Shown here: piece by piece, positions 29,135-37,879 of the stretch | Layout of the letters: each line of letters begins with the position of its first letter | Numbering within the stretch: the first letter of the stretch is position 1 | DNA from: CBDBGD01 sp965205235 | GTDB taxonomy: Bacteria; Chloroflexota; Dehalococcoidia; Lucifugimonadales; UBA1127 | NCBI GenBank assembly: GCA_965205235.1 | Contig: CBDBGD010000001.1 | Coordinates: 1 to 64,000, forward strand | DNA length: 64,000 nucleotides | Direction of reading: 5' to 3' | Notes under the pieces: generated by a model | What the model was told of the DNA's origin: nothing | Seen by the model: the letters and a program-made list of their open reading frames with translations, nothing else | The model's database searches: none | Translations under genes and position numbers: made by a program

Positions 29135-29428
29135 ATGACGATCGAGGGAATGCCATCGGGAGTCATTCCTGTCGGCGCTTCGCTTGAATTCACCCGCGAC
29201 ACCCTGCCGGACGCGCTGCAGCGGGAGCACGCGCTGGGAGATGGCCGTTGGGGCCTCTTGCGCGTCTTCGAGGGGAATCTGGTGTACGTGGACCTCGCCG
29301 GCGGGAACGAACGGCTCGTCGGGGCGCCGGACACGGTTGTCATCGCGCCGCGGCGGCCGCACAAGGTGGTCGTCAGCGGTCCTGTGCGCTGCCGGATTGA
29401 CTTCTACCGGGAGCCGGAGGCGTGCTAG
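29135..29428 (+). CDS. DUF1971/TehB-N-like cupin-fold protein
   Basis: A 97-residue single-domain protein: FTRDTLPDALQREHAL, GRWGLLRVFEGNLVYVD, PRRPHKVVVSGPVRCRIDFYRE. This matches the small beta-barrel family DUF1971, also found at the N-terminus of some TehB tellurite methyltransferases. Function is unknown, perhaps small-ligand sensing. No ribosome-binding site of note. Confidence 0.7.
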   Translation: MTIEGMPSGVIPVGASLEFTRDTLPDALQREHALGDGRWGLLRVFEGNLVYVDLAGGNERLVGAPDTVVIAPRRPHKVVVSGPVRCRIDFYREPEAC

Positions 29429-29467
29429 ACGGCCGTCCGGCGGCCAGTACCGACGCCGGTCCGCTTT

Positions 29468-30415
29468 TCACGCGACGCTTCTCCCCCGGCTCTGCTCGTA
29501 GAGCCCGTCGGCCCACGATGTGATGTCAGCTTCCCACGTGAGCTTGCTCCGCCACTCGGCCGGGATGCCCTCGACGCCGTAGTGCGCCCCGGCGAGCTGC
29601 CCGTAGATTGCGGTGGTGGTGTCGGCGTCATCGCCCAGGTTCGCGGCCAGGAGCGCCCCGTGGCGGTAGTCCCGGCTCCTGTGGAAGGCCCACAGCGCCG
29701 CCTCCAGGGAGTCCACCACGTAGCCCGTCCCCCGGATGGCCGGCGGCTCCCGGCGCTTGAATGAGCCGCCCGCAACCTCGGCAATCTTGGCAGCGAGGGG
29801 ACTCCGCTCCCACAGACCCTCGACCGGGCAGTAGTGCAGCGAGAGCAGTCGCTCCTTCTCGACGCCACGCAGCGCGCCGACGATCAGCCCGGCGTAGTAG
29901 CGGCACGCGTCGACCGTTTCCTGTGCCCCGTGCGTGGTCCGGGAGCTGTCCGCGCTCCGCTCGATGGCCTCGGTGGCGTCGTGGGCGAAGAACATCGGCA
30001 CCGGCGCGAGGCGCATGAGCGAGCCGTTTCCGGCGGAGTTCGGGTCGGTGGAGCCGGCGTACGGCTCGCCGGTCGCCTCGAAACGCCCCAGCGCCCGGCA
30101 CACGGTCCCGCCGATGTCGAAACACCTTCCCGTGGACGAGAGGTAACCGTGCTTCCACCAGCGCACGTAGCGTTGCATCTGGTCCACCGGGTCGAAGCCG
30201 CTCTTCTCGAGCAGGCTCGTGGTCAGGCACAGGGCCATCGACGTGTCGTCGGTCCACTGGCCGGGCTGCAGGTTGAAGCACCCGCCGCCGACCATGTCCT
30301 CGATGGGCTGGAACGTGCCGGGCTTCTTGAACTCCAGCGTCGTGCCCAGGGCGTCGCCTGCGGCCAGGCCCAGCAGGCAGCCTCGGAAGCGGTCTCGGGG
30401 CGCTATGTCGGCCAG
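29468..30415 (-). CDS. ADP-ribosylglycohydrolase (DraG/ARH family)
   Basis: About 315 residues. DraG-family motifs: DRFRGCLLGLAAGDALG at the N-terminus, GQWTDDTSMALCL (first metal site), GNGSLMRLAPVP, and LGDDADTTTAIYGQLAGAHYG (second metal site Asp pair). The enzyme removes ADP-ribose from proteins or small molecules using two Mg ions. No ATG/GTG/TTG is well placed; CTG 30415 is the likely start since AGGGGAGG (about 30423-30430) lies 7 bases upstream, within the end of the upstream phosphatase gene. The two genes form one unit. A longer in-frame version exists but reads as out-of-frame phosphatase sequence. Confidence 0.85.
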   Translation of the reverse strand: MADIAPRDRFRGCLLGLAAGDALGTTLEFKKPGTFQPIEDMVGGGCFNLQPGQWTDDTSMALCLTTSLLEKSGFDPVDQMQRYVRWWKHGYLSSTGRCFDIGGTVCRALGRFEATGEPYAGSTDPNSAGNGSLMRLAPVPMFFAHDATEAIERSADSSRTTHGAQETVDACRYYAGLIVGALRGVEKERLLSLHYCPVEGLWERSPLAAKIAEVAGGSFKRREPPAIRGTGYVVDSLEAALWAFHRSRDYRHGALLAANLGDDADTTTAIYGQLAGAHYGVEGIPAEWRSKLTWEADITSWADGLYEQSRGRSVA

Positions 30416-30419
30416 ACGC

Positions 30420-30977
30420 CTACCTCCCCTGCGACGGCTCGGCCCAACGCCGCACGTAGTCGCGCTGCTCGGGCGTCTGCGGCGAGGTGGGTATCCTGTC
30501 GGCCTTCTCGACTGTCTTCCACCACTCCGCAATCTGGCCCAAGGCCTCGTCGCCGGTGCATCCGTGCCGCACGAGCCAGCAGCCCACCACCGTTCCCGTG
30601 CGCCCGACGCCGCCCCAGCAGTGGACGTAGACGCTCCTGCCGCTGCTCATCGCCGCGTCGATGGCGTCCAGGATGGCGGCCATCCGCTGGGGGCTGCTCG
30701 GAACGTCCAGATCGGTGACGGGGTGCCGCTCAAAACGGGGGCATACACCCAGCGGACGTGCCTCGCTCCTAGCCGTCTCCGCGTATGGTGGCAGTTCCCC
30801 CGGCTGCGTCAGGTCGATGAAGTGGTCGATGCCGGCGCGCAGCAGCGCTCTCACCCGCGCCGCAGCATCGACAGGGTGTGTCGCGCTCGGATACTCCCCC
30901 GCTGCGAAGCGTCCCGGGACTACCCAGTAGCTGTTGGCCAAAGGGCGGTCCGGGCTATTGGTTGCGTTGGATGCCAC
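30420..30977 (-). CDS. Dual-specificity/tyrosine protein phosphatase-like protein
   Basis: A 185-residue cysteine phosphatase with P-loop VHCWGGVGRTG (CX5R) and an upstream general acid region (HPVTDLDVPS). It starts at GTG 30977 behind GAGGTAGGG. It is followed at once by the ADP-ribosylglycohydrolase on the same strand. The pair suggests reversal of protein modifications, or turnover of ADP-ribose-type metabolites; the substrate is unknown. Confidence 0.82.
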   Translation of the reverse strand: MASNATNSPDRPLANSYWVVPGRFAAGEYPSATHPVDAAARVRALLRAGIDHFIDLTQPGELPPYAETARSEARPLGVCPRFERHPVTDLDVPSSPQRMAAILDAIDAAMSSGRSVYVHCWGGVGRTGTVVGCWLVRHGCTGDEALGQIAEWWKTVEKADRIPTSPQTPEQRDYVRRWAEPSQGR

Positions 30978-31174
30978 GATTCCCTACCTCTGGGGTGTGG
31001 TAGCGGATGAGTCCGCTCGCAATATACACGGTAATTCCATTGTAGCACGCTGCCGGAGGGCGTCCCGGCAGCGCACAGGGAAGGCTGCCCACGCCGACTC
31101 TCCTCTCGGAAGGCAGAATACTTGGCAGGGAGGGTACAATGGCAAAACCCTCAAGGTCTTCCAAGGAGTGACCG

Positions 31175-32929
31175 ATGGCTGAGACAGTTGTGAACGAGCA
31201 CGTCCGATACGAGCCGGATGAGACACCGCCGCCGCTGATAGCGCTCGGTGCGGGCGCGCAGGCGGCGATGCTGATCGTCGCGCCCGTCGTCCTCACCGTG
31301 GTCGTCGTCGTCCGCATCGCAGAGGCCTCGGAGAGCTACCTGGTGTGGGGCGTCTTCGCTGCGATGGTTGTCTGCGGCCTGACCACCGTGTTGCAGGCCG
31401 CGCGATGGGGCCGTTTCGGCTCGGGGCACGTGCTCATCATGGGCACCTCCGGCGCGTTCATCGCCGTGTGCGTGGCCGCCCTGAAGCTCGCCGGCCCGTC
31501 GACGCTGGCCACCCTCGTCGTGATCTCATCCCTGTTCCAGTTCCTGCTGGCGGCCAGGCTCTCGCTGCTCCGGCGCATCTTCACCCCGGTCGTCACAGGC
31601 ACGGTGATCATGCTCATTGCCGCCACCGTGGCACCCGTTCTCTACGACACGCTGGGCAACGTGCCGGACGGCACGGACTCGGCCGCTGCACCGCTGACCG
31701 CCGTGGTCACCTTGGGCGTCGTCGTGGCCATGGTGCTGCGAGCGCCGCCGTCGCTGCGGCTGTGGTCACCGATCGCAGGCATCGCCGCCGGGTGTGCCGT
31801 CGGTGCGCTCTTCGGTCTGTACGACGTCAATGCTGTCGCCGATGCGGCCTGGTTCGGCGTGCCTGTCCGTGACTGGCCCGGCCTCAACTTGACGCCCGAC
31901 ACCAACTTCTGGGCGCTGCTTCCCGCCTTCATTGTCGTGACCCTTGTGGGCGCGATCGAGACCATCGGCGATGGCGTGGCGATCCAGCGCATCTCCCGTC
32001 GCCGCCCGCGGGCCACGGACTTCCGGGTGGTGCAGGGCGCGCTCAACGCCGACGGTATGGGCAACCTCCTCTCGGGGTTGGGCGGCACCCTGCCGAACAC
32101 CACCTACTCCACCAGCATCTCCCTTGCCGAGGTCACAGGCATCGGCGCGCGGCGGGTGGGAGTCATCCTGGGGGTGATCATCCTTGCGCTGGCCTTCTTC
32201 CCCAAGTTCGCCGCGTTGCTCATCGCCATCCCGGGCCCAGTGGCCGCCGCGTACCTTCTCGTCCTCATTTCACTGCTCTTCGTCCAGGGCATGAAGATCG
32301 TCATCCAGGACGGCGTCGACCACCGCAAGGCCACCGTTGCCGGCATCGCCTTCTGGGTCGGCGTCGGATTCCAGAACGGCTGGATTTTCGCCGACCAGTT
32401 GGGCGACGGCTTCCTCGGCGTTCTCCTGGGCAACGGTATGACCTCCGGAGCAATCGTCGCCGTCCTCATGATGGTCTTCCTGGAGATCACCGGCCCCCGG
32501 CGAGTGCGGCTGCGCGTGGGCGTGGACAAGGAGACGTTGCCCAAGCTCGCCGACTTCCTGCGGGGCTTCGCGAAGAAAGCCGGCTGGAGCGATGCCTCGG
32601 CCGAGCGGCTGGTCTTGGTCGGCGAGGAAACGATGCACAGCATGGCCTCCGACGACACCTCCGAGCCGGCGACGGGAAGACGCCTCGTGGTGACCGCCCG
32701 TTCCGTGGGCGGCGGCGCGGAGCTGGAGTTTGTCTCCGCAACGGATGAGGACAACCTGGAGGACCGGCTCGCCTACATGGGCGAGAACCCGGACATCTCA
32801 GACGGCCGCGACATCTCCTTCCGCCTGCTGCGGCGCCTCTCCTCGTCCGTCGCGCACCAGAAGTACCACGGTGTCGACATCGTCTCCGTCAACGTCGCCA
32901 ACCCCCGAAGCGGCGGCGAGGACACGTAG
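31175..32929 (+). CDS. NCS2 (uracil/xanthine) permease fused to a C-terminal ATPase-like domain
   Basis: A 584-residue protein. Residues about 20-440 form a nucleobase:cation symporter-2 core with about 12-14 helices and the family motif AIETIGDGVAIQRISRR plus LNADGMGNLLSGLGGTLPNT. After the last helix, residues about 445-580 are soluble and resemble an anti-sigma-factor-type HATPase domain (RLVLVGEETMHSM in the N-box position, then FRLLRRLSSSVAHQKYHG). The N-box Asn is not evident, so ATP binding is doubtful. ATG 31175 follows AAGGAGTG. Substrate is probably a purine or pyrimidine; the tail may regulate transport. Confidence 0.82.
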   Translation: MAETVVNEHVRYEPDETPPPLIALGAGAQAAMLIVAPVVLTVVVVVRIAEASESYLVWGVFAAMVVCGLTTVLQAARWGRFGSGHVLIMGTSGAFIAVCVAALKLAGPSTLATLVVISSLFQFLLAARLSLLRRIFTPVVTGTVIMLIAATVAPVLYDTLGNVPDGTDSAAAPLTAVVTLGVVVAMVLRAPPSLRLWSPIAGIAAGCAVGALFGLYDVNAVADAAWFGVPVRDWPGLNLTPDTNFWALLPAFIVVTLVGAIETIGDGVAIQRISRRRPRATDFRVVQGALNADGMGNLLSGLGGTLPNTTYSTSISLAEVTGIGARRVGVILGVIILALAFFPKFAALLIAIPGPVAAAYLLVLISLLFVQGMKIVIQDGVDHRKATVAGIAFWVGVGFQNGWIFADQLGDGFLGVLLGNGMTSGAIVAVLMMVFLEITGPRRVRLRVGVDKETLPKLADFLRGFAKKAGWSDASAERLVLVGEETMHSMASDDTSEPATGRRLVVTARSVGGGAELEFVSATDEDNLEDRLAYMGENPDISDGRDISFRLLRRLSSSVAHQKYHGVDIVSVNVANPRSGGEDT

Positions 32930-32935
32930 GCGGCG

Positions 32936-34663
32936 ATGCTCAGACTGCTTAGCATCACCAACTTCGCCACCATCGAGCGGCTCGAGCTGGAGCTGACGCC
33001 CGGCTTCAACGTGCTGACCGGCGAGACCGGCGCGGGCAAGTCGATCATCGTCGATGCGCTGGTCCTCCTGCTGGGAGGCCGCGCCGATGGCGGCATGGTC
33101 CGTTCCGGGGCGCGCCAGTCCAGGGTGGAGGGCGTCTTCGTGCTCGACGGCGACCTCGCCCAGCGCATGGACCGCGCCCTCGATGGCTACGGCATCGTCA
33201 GCGGCGAGGAGGAGATCATCCTGGCCCGCGAGGTCAACCTGGATGGCCGCAACACGTGCCGCGTGAACGGCCGCATCGTGCCGCTCCGGCTGCTGAGCGC
33301 GCTGGCCGAGCACCTGGTGGACATCCACGGCCAGAACCAGCACCTGTCGCTGTTCCGCGTGCGCGAGCACGTCGACATCCTCGACAGGTACGGCGGGCTG
33401 TGGCCGCTTCGCGGGCGCGTGTCGGAGCGCATTGGCGAGCTTCGGGACGTGCGCCGGGAGCTGGACCAGCTTCGGACGGAGGAGCGCGAGCACGCCCAGC
33501 GCGTGGACTTTCTCCGGTACCAGGTGGACGAGGTCCGCGCCGCCGACCTGCGTCCCGGCGAGGAGGAGGGCCTGGTCCTCGAGCGCGACCGCGTCGCCAA
33601 CGCCGAGCGAATCCTGACGCTCTCCGAGAACGCCTACCGGACACTGTACGACAGCTTCGACCGGCAGTCGTCCGTCACGGAGCTTGTTGGCCAGGTGGCC
33701 CAGGACCTGGCGCAGCTGGAGCGGCTGGACCCGTCGTTGCGCGAGGTCCTGGGGTCCGCGGATGCCCTGGCCCACCAGGTCGACGAGCTGGCGCGCACGC
33801 TGCGCACCTACCAGGACGGCATCGCGTACAGCCCGGAGCGGCTCCAGGAGCTCGAAGGGCGCCTGGACCTGATCCGCGGCCTCAAGCGGAAGTACGGCAG
33901 CACCATCGAGGAGATTCTCGCTTTCGCCGAGCGGGCCGCGACGGACCTCAACAGGCTGTCCCACAGCGAAGAGCGCGCCGACAAACTGACGTCGCGAGAA
34001 GCGGAGCTTCGGGCGGAGGTTGGTGTGCTGGCGGGGGAGCTGTCGGCGGCCCGCCGCGATGCGGCGTCGCGCCTCGCCGGGGCTGTCGAGGGTGAGGTGG
34101 CCGACCTCGCCGCGGAGCACGTGCAGATGCACGTGGACGTTCGGCAGACGGGCGCGGAGGATGGCGTCGCGGTCGAAGCTGAGGAGCGCTTCGCCTTCAA
34201 CGATACGGGCATAGACACCGTCGAGTTCCTGATTTCGTTGAACCTCGGCGAGCCGCCGCGGCCCCTGGCCAGGATCGCTTCGGGAGGTGAGGCCGCCCGG
34301 CTCATGCTCGCCATCAAGACCATCCTCTCCGCCGCCGACCGGATTCCAATCCTCGTGTTCGACGAGATTGACGCGGGCATCGGCGGCCGAATCGGGAGCA
34401 TCCTGGGGCAGAAGCTCTGGGGCCTCGCGAGGGGGCACCAGGTGCTGTGCGTGACGCATCTGCCGCAGTTGGCCTGCTACGCCGACCGCCACGTCCGGGT
34501 CGTGAAGGAGACGTCGGACGGTAGGACCGTGACCTCGGTGGGGGCCCTGGCAGGTGAGGCCCGGGTGACGGAGCTGAGCGAGATGCTCGGCTCCGACGGG
34601 CGCGTGACCCGCGACAACGCCGCCGAGATGCTGGCGCAGGCGACGAGGTGGAAGGCGGGCTAG
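32936..34663 (+). CDS. recN: DNA repair protein RecN
   Basis: A 575-residue SMC-like ATPase used in double-strand break repair. Walker A GETGAGKS (29-36), RecN-specific VDIHGQNQHLSLF, long coiled coil (about 155-390), ABC signature RIASGGEAARLMLA and Walker B ILVFDEIDAGIGG followed by VTHLPQLACYAD. It is intact and of normal length. It starts 6 bases after the NCS2 fusion gene. Its stop overlaps the convergent DUF1801 stop at a shared CTAG (34660-34663). Confidence 0.96.
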   Translation: MLRLLSITNFATIERLELELTPGFNVLTGETGAGKSIIVDALVLLLGGRADGGMVRSGARQSRVEGVFVLDGDLAQRMDRALDGYGIVSGEEEIILAREVNLDGRNTCRVNGRIVPLRLLSALAEHLVDIHGQNQHLSLFRVREHVDILDRYGGLWPLRGRVSERIGELRDVRRELDQLRTEEREHAQRVDFLRYQVDEVRAADLRPGEEEGLVLERDRVANAERILTLSENAYRTLYDSFDRQSSVTELVGQVAQDLAQLERLDPSLREVLGSADALAHQVDELARTLRTYQDGIAYSPERLQELEGRLDLIRGLKRKYGSTIEEILAFAERAATDLNRLSHSEERADKLTSREAELRAEVGVLAGELSAARRDAASRLAGAVEGEVADLAAEHVQMHVDVRQTGAEDGVAVEAEERFAFNDTGIDTVEFLISLNLGEPPRPLARIASGGEAARLMLAIKTILSAADRIPILVFDEIDAGIGGRIGSILGQKLWGLARGHQVLCVTHLPQLACYADRHVRVVKETSDGRTVTSVGALAGEARVTELSEMLGSDGRVTRDNAAEMLAQATRWKAG

Positions 34664-35130
34664 AACCCCGGCCAGCCGGGCAGAGCGGCCGCCTGCCGGA
34701 CCCAGCTAGCGACCTGCTCTTCGTCGATGTGGCCGTCCTCATAGATATGGAAGTAGCGCGCGTCCTTGTCCTTGGAATCGACCGGCGGCAGAGGGGTCAG
34801 CGACTTGCCGAAGACAAACACCACCTTGACGTACCTGTTGAAGCAGTGGTAGCTCATGAACCACCCCTGGCCCTCGACGCCGTACCACGGCGAGTTCCAA
34901 CGCACGGCCTTCCGCACGTTGGGCACGGCGCGCACGATGAGCGCGTCGAGGCGGCGGCCCGCATCGCTTTTCCACCCCGGCATCGCCGCGATGTACGCCT
35001 GCACCGGCGCGTCGCCGTCCGCCTTTGCGATCTGCGGGTTGCCGCCGGAGAGCAGGACGACGCCGTCAGCGCTCCGGTGCAGCGCCTTCATCGCGCCCTT
35101 GGCCGTCTTGTTGGTCGTCTTGCCGGGCAT
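34660..35130 (-). CDS. DUF1801 (YdhG-like) protein
   Basis: A 156-residue cytosolic protein with DUF1801 hallmarks: VQAYIAAMPGWKSDAGRRLD, RAVPNVRKAVRWNSPWYG and KVVFVFGKSL. Function is not established; structures resemble small ligand-binding folds. ATG 35130 is preferred over the upstream frame, whose residues show no conservation. Lys/Thr-rich N-terminus (MPGKTTNKTAKG). Confidence 0.75.
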   Translation of the reverse strand: MPGKTTNKTAKGAMKALHRSADGVVLLSGGNPQIAKADGDAPVQAYIAAMPGWKSDAGRRLDALIVRAVPNVRKAVRWNSPWYGVEGQGWFMSYHCFNRYVKVVFVFGKSLTPLPPVDSKDKDARYFHIYEDGHIDEEQVASWVRQAAALPGWPGF

Positions 35131-35162
35131 GGCGATGTTCGAGCTCCCGCGGCGCCTCGACG

Positions 35163-35660
35163 TTACTGCCTCAGGCGCCACCAGACGCCGTCCGAGTCGC
35201 GCCGGCAGACGCTGGCCTGGATGTCGGCAGGCAGCGCGTTGCAGAGGTCGTTCACGGTGGTATCGTAGTAGAGCTTTGCGCGGTCCTCCACGAACTGCCT
35301 CAGCTGCTCTTCCAGCCTTGCGATGTCGTCTCCCATCCCTTCCAGGTCATCCCGTAGGCGATTGATGACGCTGTTGGTCCTTGCCTCGTAGTCCGCAAGG
35401 GCCAGGCGCTGCTGCTCCAACCGCTGGGCCAGGTCCTCCTCGCTCCTCCTCGCGTTGAGCAGCCGGGTCTCCAGCACGTCGATGCGTTGAGACAGAGGCG
35501 CCACCTGGGCTTCCAGATCGCCAATGCCTTCACCCAGGCTGGTGGTGTCCTCCTTGAGACTGCTCAGCTCCGCGTTCACTTCCTCGCTGCCGGCGTCAGA
35601 GGAGCACGCTGTGAGAACGAGAGCTATCGAGAGCATGGCCACCATCAGGAATCGCCTCAT
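35163..35660 (-). CDS. Small coiled-coil lipoprotein
   Basis: A 165-residue lipoprotein starting at ATG 35660 behind GAGGAT. The signal peptide is LMVAMLSIALVLTAC (lipobox LTAC). The mature part is a long heptad-repeat coiled coil of about 100 residues (LGEGIGDLEAQVAPLSQRID.., LEGMGDDIARLEEQLRQF), ending in a short domain with two Cys (DLCNALP and SVCRRDS). It resembles Lpp/YbgF-like periplasmic spacer or oligomerisation proteins, but no family is assigned. Confidence 0.72.
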   Translation of the reverse strand: MRRFLMVAMLSIALVLTACSSDAGSEEVNAELSSLKEDTTSLGEGIGDLEAQVAPLSQRIDVLETRLLNARRSEEDLAQRLEQQRLALADYEARTNSVINRLRDDLEGMGDDIARLEEQLRQFVEDRAKLYYDTTVNDLCNALPADIQASVCRRDSDGVWWRLRQ

Positions 35661-35725
35661 GGTTATCCTCCTGCAATTCGTCGATGCTTGCTCGGACGCC
35701 GACCAACTCTCCGTGCGAGAAGGGC

Positions 35726-36655
35726 CTATTCCTTGACCAGCGCCAGCGCGCGCACACCCGCCTTGTAGTGCTCCTCCGGCGTCACGATGGGGCCGGGGCG
35801 GTAGGTGTAGCCGGCCCCCGGAGTGAGCACCTCCTCGTAGAGGACCTCCCTGTGGCCGGGGTACGCGACGATCACGGCGTAGTAGGCCTCGTACGGCACG
35901 AAGAACCTGGCCCGGCCCTGGGCGTCGGTCCTCGTGCGGCCTACTCCTGCGACGATGACCTCGGCGCCGCTGACCGCCTTCCCCGCACGATCGAAGACCC
36001 GCAAGCGATTGGTGGGGCGCGGCAGCCGGCCCATCGTGAGGGCGCGCTGAATTCTCTGGCCCCGGCTGAGCAGCGTGCCGTCCTCGATCTTCATGACCAC
36101 GTCCGCCTCGAAGCCGGGCCCTTTCGGCGTTCTCCACTCGGGCCCGTATTTCAGCCGCAGGTACTCCTCGGGCGGGTTCGGGATGCGGAACGTCTCGCCG
36201 ATGAACTCGATCTCCGTCGGGTGCTCGAAGAGGCTCAGGGGCAACTCGACGCCCGGGAACTCGTACGCCTTGCCGTCGACGATGTGGTGGCAGGTCCAGT
36301 CCACCCTGACGCCGTCCTTGATGAAGTTGACGGTGGAGTAGCGGTTGTTGTGCTTGATGGGGCAGTAGAAGCCGCGTGCTCTGAACGCCTCGGCGACTCT
36401 GTCGAGCGTCTCGAGGGTGAGGCCGTGCATTCCGATGACCCCGGCCGTGTCCATCTCGTCATCCCAGGGGATGAAGCGGCCCTCGCGGACGGCGCCCAGG
36501 CACGTGCCGGACCCCAGCCAGAAGAAGACTCCCAGCTCGTCGAAGACGTTCTTGACCTCTTTCAGTCGCTCCGCGGCAAAGGCCGGGTCCAGGGGCGTTG
36601 GGTCCTTGATCGTCTTCTCGTACGTTGCCCAGCCTGCATCGTCGCGCTGCGCCAT
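35726..36655 (-). CDS. LicD-family transferase with C-terminal Ig/transthyretin-like domain
   Basis: A 309-residue protein. Residues about 25-200 match LicD, a nucleotidyltransferase-fold enzyme that adds phosphocholine or related groups to glycans: FFWLGSGTCLGAVREGRFIPWDDEMD, with the catalytic Asp pair, and EYLRLKYGPEWRTP. Residues about 215-290 form a carboxypeptidase-regulatory/transthyretin-like beta domain (RLRVFDRAGKAVSGAEVIVAG, TRTDAQGRARFFVP). The fusion is unusual for LicD. No polysaccharide cluster is adjacent. Confidence 0.78.
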   Translation of the reverse strand: MAQRDDAGWATYEKTIKDPTPLDPAFAAERLKEVKNVFDELGVFFWLGSGTCLGAVREGRFIPWDDEMDTAGVIGMHGLTLETLDRVAEAFRARGFYCPIKHNNRYSTVNFIKDGVRVDWTCHHIVDGKAYEFPGVELPLSLFEHPTEIEFIGETFRIPNPPEEYLRLKYGPEWRTPKGPGFEADVVMKIEDGTLLSRGQRIQRALTMGRLPRPTNRLRVFDRAGKAVSGAEVIVAGVGRTRTDAQGRARFFVPYEAYYAVIVAYPGHREVLYEEVLTPGAGYTYRPGPIVTPEEHYKAGVRALALVKE

Positions 36656-36777
36656 GATGTCCTCCCAGAGGGCCGACCTGCTCAGATATTACCACTCCCT
36701 TGGGGGGCTCTCCACCAAGCGCCTGGACCGGCTGGACTGTACCCGCGTCACAGAGACGGCGGTCTGGTCGATCGTAG

Positions 36778-37161
36778 CTACGTCTGCATCATTTGGATCA
36801 GGTTGCCGCAGGTGTCGTCAAAGACCGCGATAGTGACGTTGGGCAATTCTGTAGGCCCCATGGTGAAAGCTACGCCCAGTGACTTCAGTTTCTCATACTC
36901 GGCGCGGATGTCCGTGACGCTAAAGGCCGTCGCTGGGATGCCCTGGTCAAATATCCCCTTCTGGTACTCCTGTGCTACCGGGTTGTCATTTGGTTCAAGC
37001 AGAAGCTCGGTTCCCTCCGGGTCTTCCGGCGAGACGACGGTAAGCCACTTGAATTCCCCCACAGGCACGTCATGCTTCTTCACAAAGCCCAGGGTCTCCG
37101 TGTAGAACCTCAGAGCTTTGTCCTGGTCACTTACGAAAACGCTGGTGTGTGAAATGCGCAC
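36778..37161 (-). CDS. VOC-family (glyoxalase/bleomycin resistance) protein
   Basis: A 127-residue protein of the vicinal oxygen chelate fold: MRISHTSVFVSDQDKALRFYTETLGF, LTVVSPEDPEGTELLLEP, and TIAVFDDTCGNLIQMMQ. Metal-ligand candidates are His5 and two Glu residues. It may be a glyoxalase-like or dioxygenase-like enzyme. AGGAGG lies before ATG 37161. It is transcribed with the upstream ArsR-type regulator, 27 bases away. Confidence 0.85.
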   Translation of the reverse strand: MRISHTSVFVSDQDKALRFYTETLGFVKKHDVPVGEFKWLTVVSPEDPEGTELLLEPNDNPVAQEYQKGIFDQGIPATAFSVTDIRAEYEKLKSLGVAFTMGPTELPNVTIAVFDDTCGNLIQMMQT

Positions 37162-37188
37162 ATCCGGCCTCCTTTTCTCTTCATAGTG

Positions 37189-37461
37189 TCACTTGAGCCA
37201 TCGGTCCATGACAGCCCTGAGGGGTCCATCGTTGAAGACAAGCATCCGATACTTGCCGCGCTTCTCTGAGCTTACGAGCCCGGCCTCTTGTAGGAGATCA
37301 ATGTGCTTGGCCAGGGCCTGTCGCGAGATGGCGACTTCATGCCGCATGATCAGGCGCGCTGTGAGCTCGTAGAGCGTCTGTTCGTTGCGCTCAGAGAGCT
37401 CGTCCAGCATCAATCTCCGTGTTGGGTCCGCGAGCGCCCTGAAGACTAGGTCCACATGCAT
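37189..37461 (-). CDS. ArsR-type winged-helix regulator
   Basis: A 90-residue DNA-binding protein: VFRALADPTRRLMLDELSE, helix-turn-helix EVAISRQALAKHIDLLQEAGLV, wing KRGKYRMLVF. No metal-binding Cys cluster (CVC) is present, so it belongs to the non-metal group often paired with AHSA1 or VOC genes. ATG 37461 is preferred: the promoter at 37470-37499 places transcription start near 37463, making the mRNA essentially leaderless. The ATG at 37494 would lie within the -35 box. It probably regulates itself and the VOC gene. Confidence 0.85.
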   Translation of the reverse strand: MHVDLVFRALADPTRRLMLDELSERNEQTLYELTARLIMRHEVAISRQALAKHIDLLQEAGLVSSEKRGKYRMLVFNDGPLRAVMDRWLK

Positions 37462-37469
37462 GCACGCCA

Positions 37470-37499
37470 ATGATACGCAACCATTAGATTGCATGTCAA
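37470..37499 (-). promoter_or_regulatory. Strong promoter of the arsR-VOC operon
   Basis: Minus strand: TTGACA (37499-37494), 18-base spacer, TATCAT (37475-37470). The -35 box is perfect and the -10 matches 5 of 6. The predicted +1 at about 37463 falls two bases before ATG 37461. Confidence 0.65.
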
Positions 37500-37788
37500 G
37501 GGGGATTCCCCGGCCGGGTTGCCCTATTCGGTTGCGGAGCTGGTGGACCCCCCTGACGACTGCGTGAGGGGCACCGTCCTAGGCGGCTAGTAGGAGCGAG
37601 TTCCCTCTGCGCCGCGCCCTCACCGTACGTTCGCCCTCAGCCTAGTAATCACGGTCTAGTCAGTCTCAGACTGGCTTGTTGGGCGTGCTCAACCCGACCA
37701 CGTCGTAGCTCAGGCCCACCAGTCTCCTGGCGGTCTCCATGTTCTTGGCGTTCGGGCCCTGTCCGCTGGGCGGCGTCAACTATAGATC

Positions 37789-37863
37789 TGGTGGGCCCGC
37801 CAGGGTTCGAACCTGGGACCAACCGGTTATGAGCCGGCCGCTCTGCCACTGAGCTACGGGCCC
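37789..37863 (-). tRNA. tRNA with CAT anticodon (Met, or Ile after lysidine modification)
   Basis: Complete cloverleaf on the minus strand: acceptor GGGCCCG pairs with CGGGCCC, D-arm GCTCAGTGGCAGAGC, anticodon loop CTCATAA (anticodon CAT), T-loop TTCGAAC, discriminator A and an encoded CCA (37791-37789). 72 bases plus CCA. I cannot decide between elongator Met and Ile-CAT from sequence alone; it lacks the initiator hallmarks. Confidence 0.93.
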
Positions 37864-37879
37864 GCGTACACCTGAGTCG

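Noticed and set aside
37789..37863. Genomic island attachment site at a tRNA
   Set aside because: No integrase and no direct repeat of the tRNA 3' end were found.
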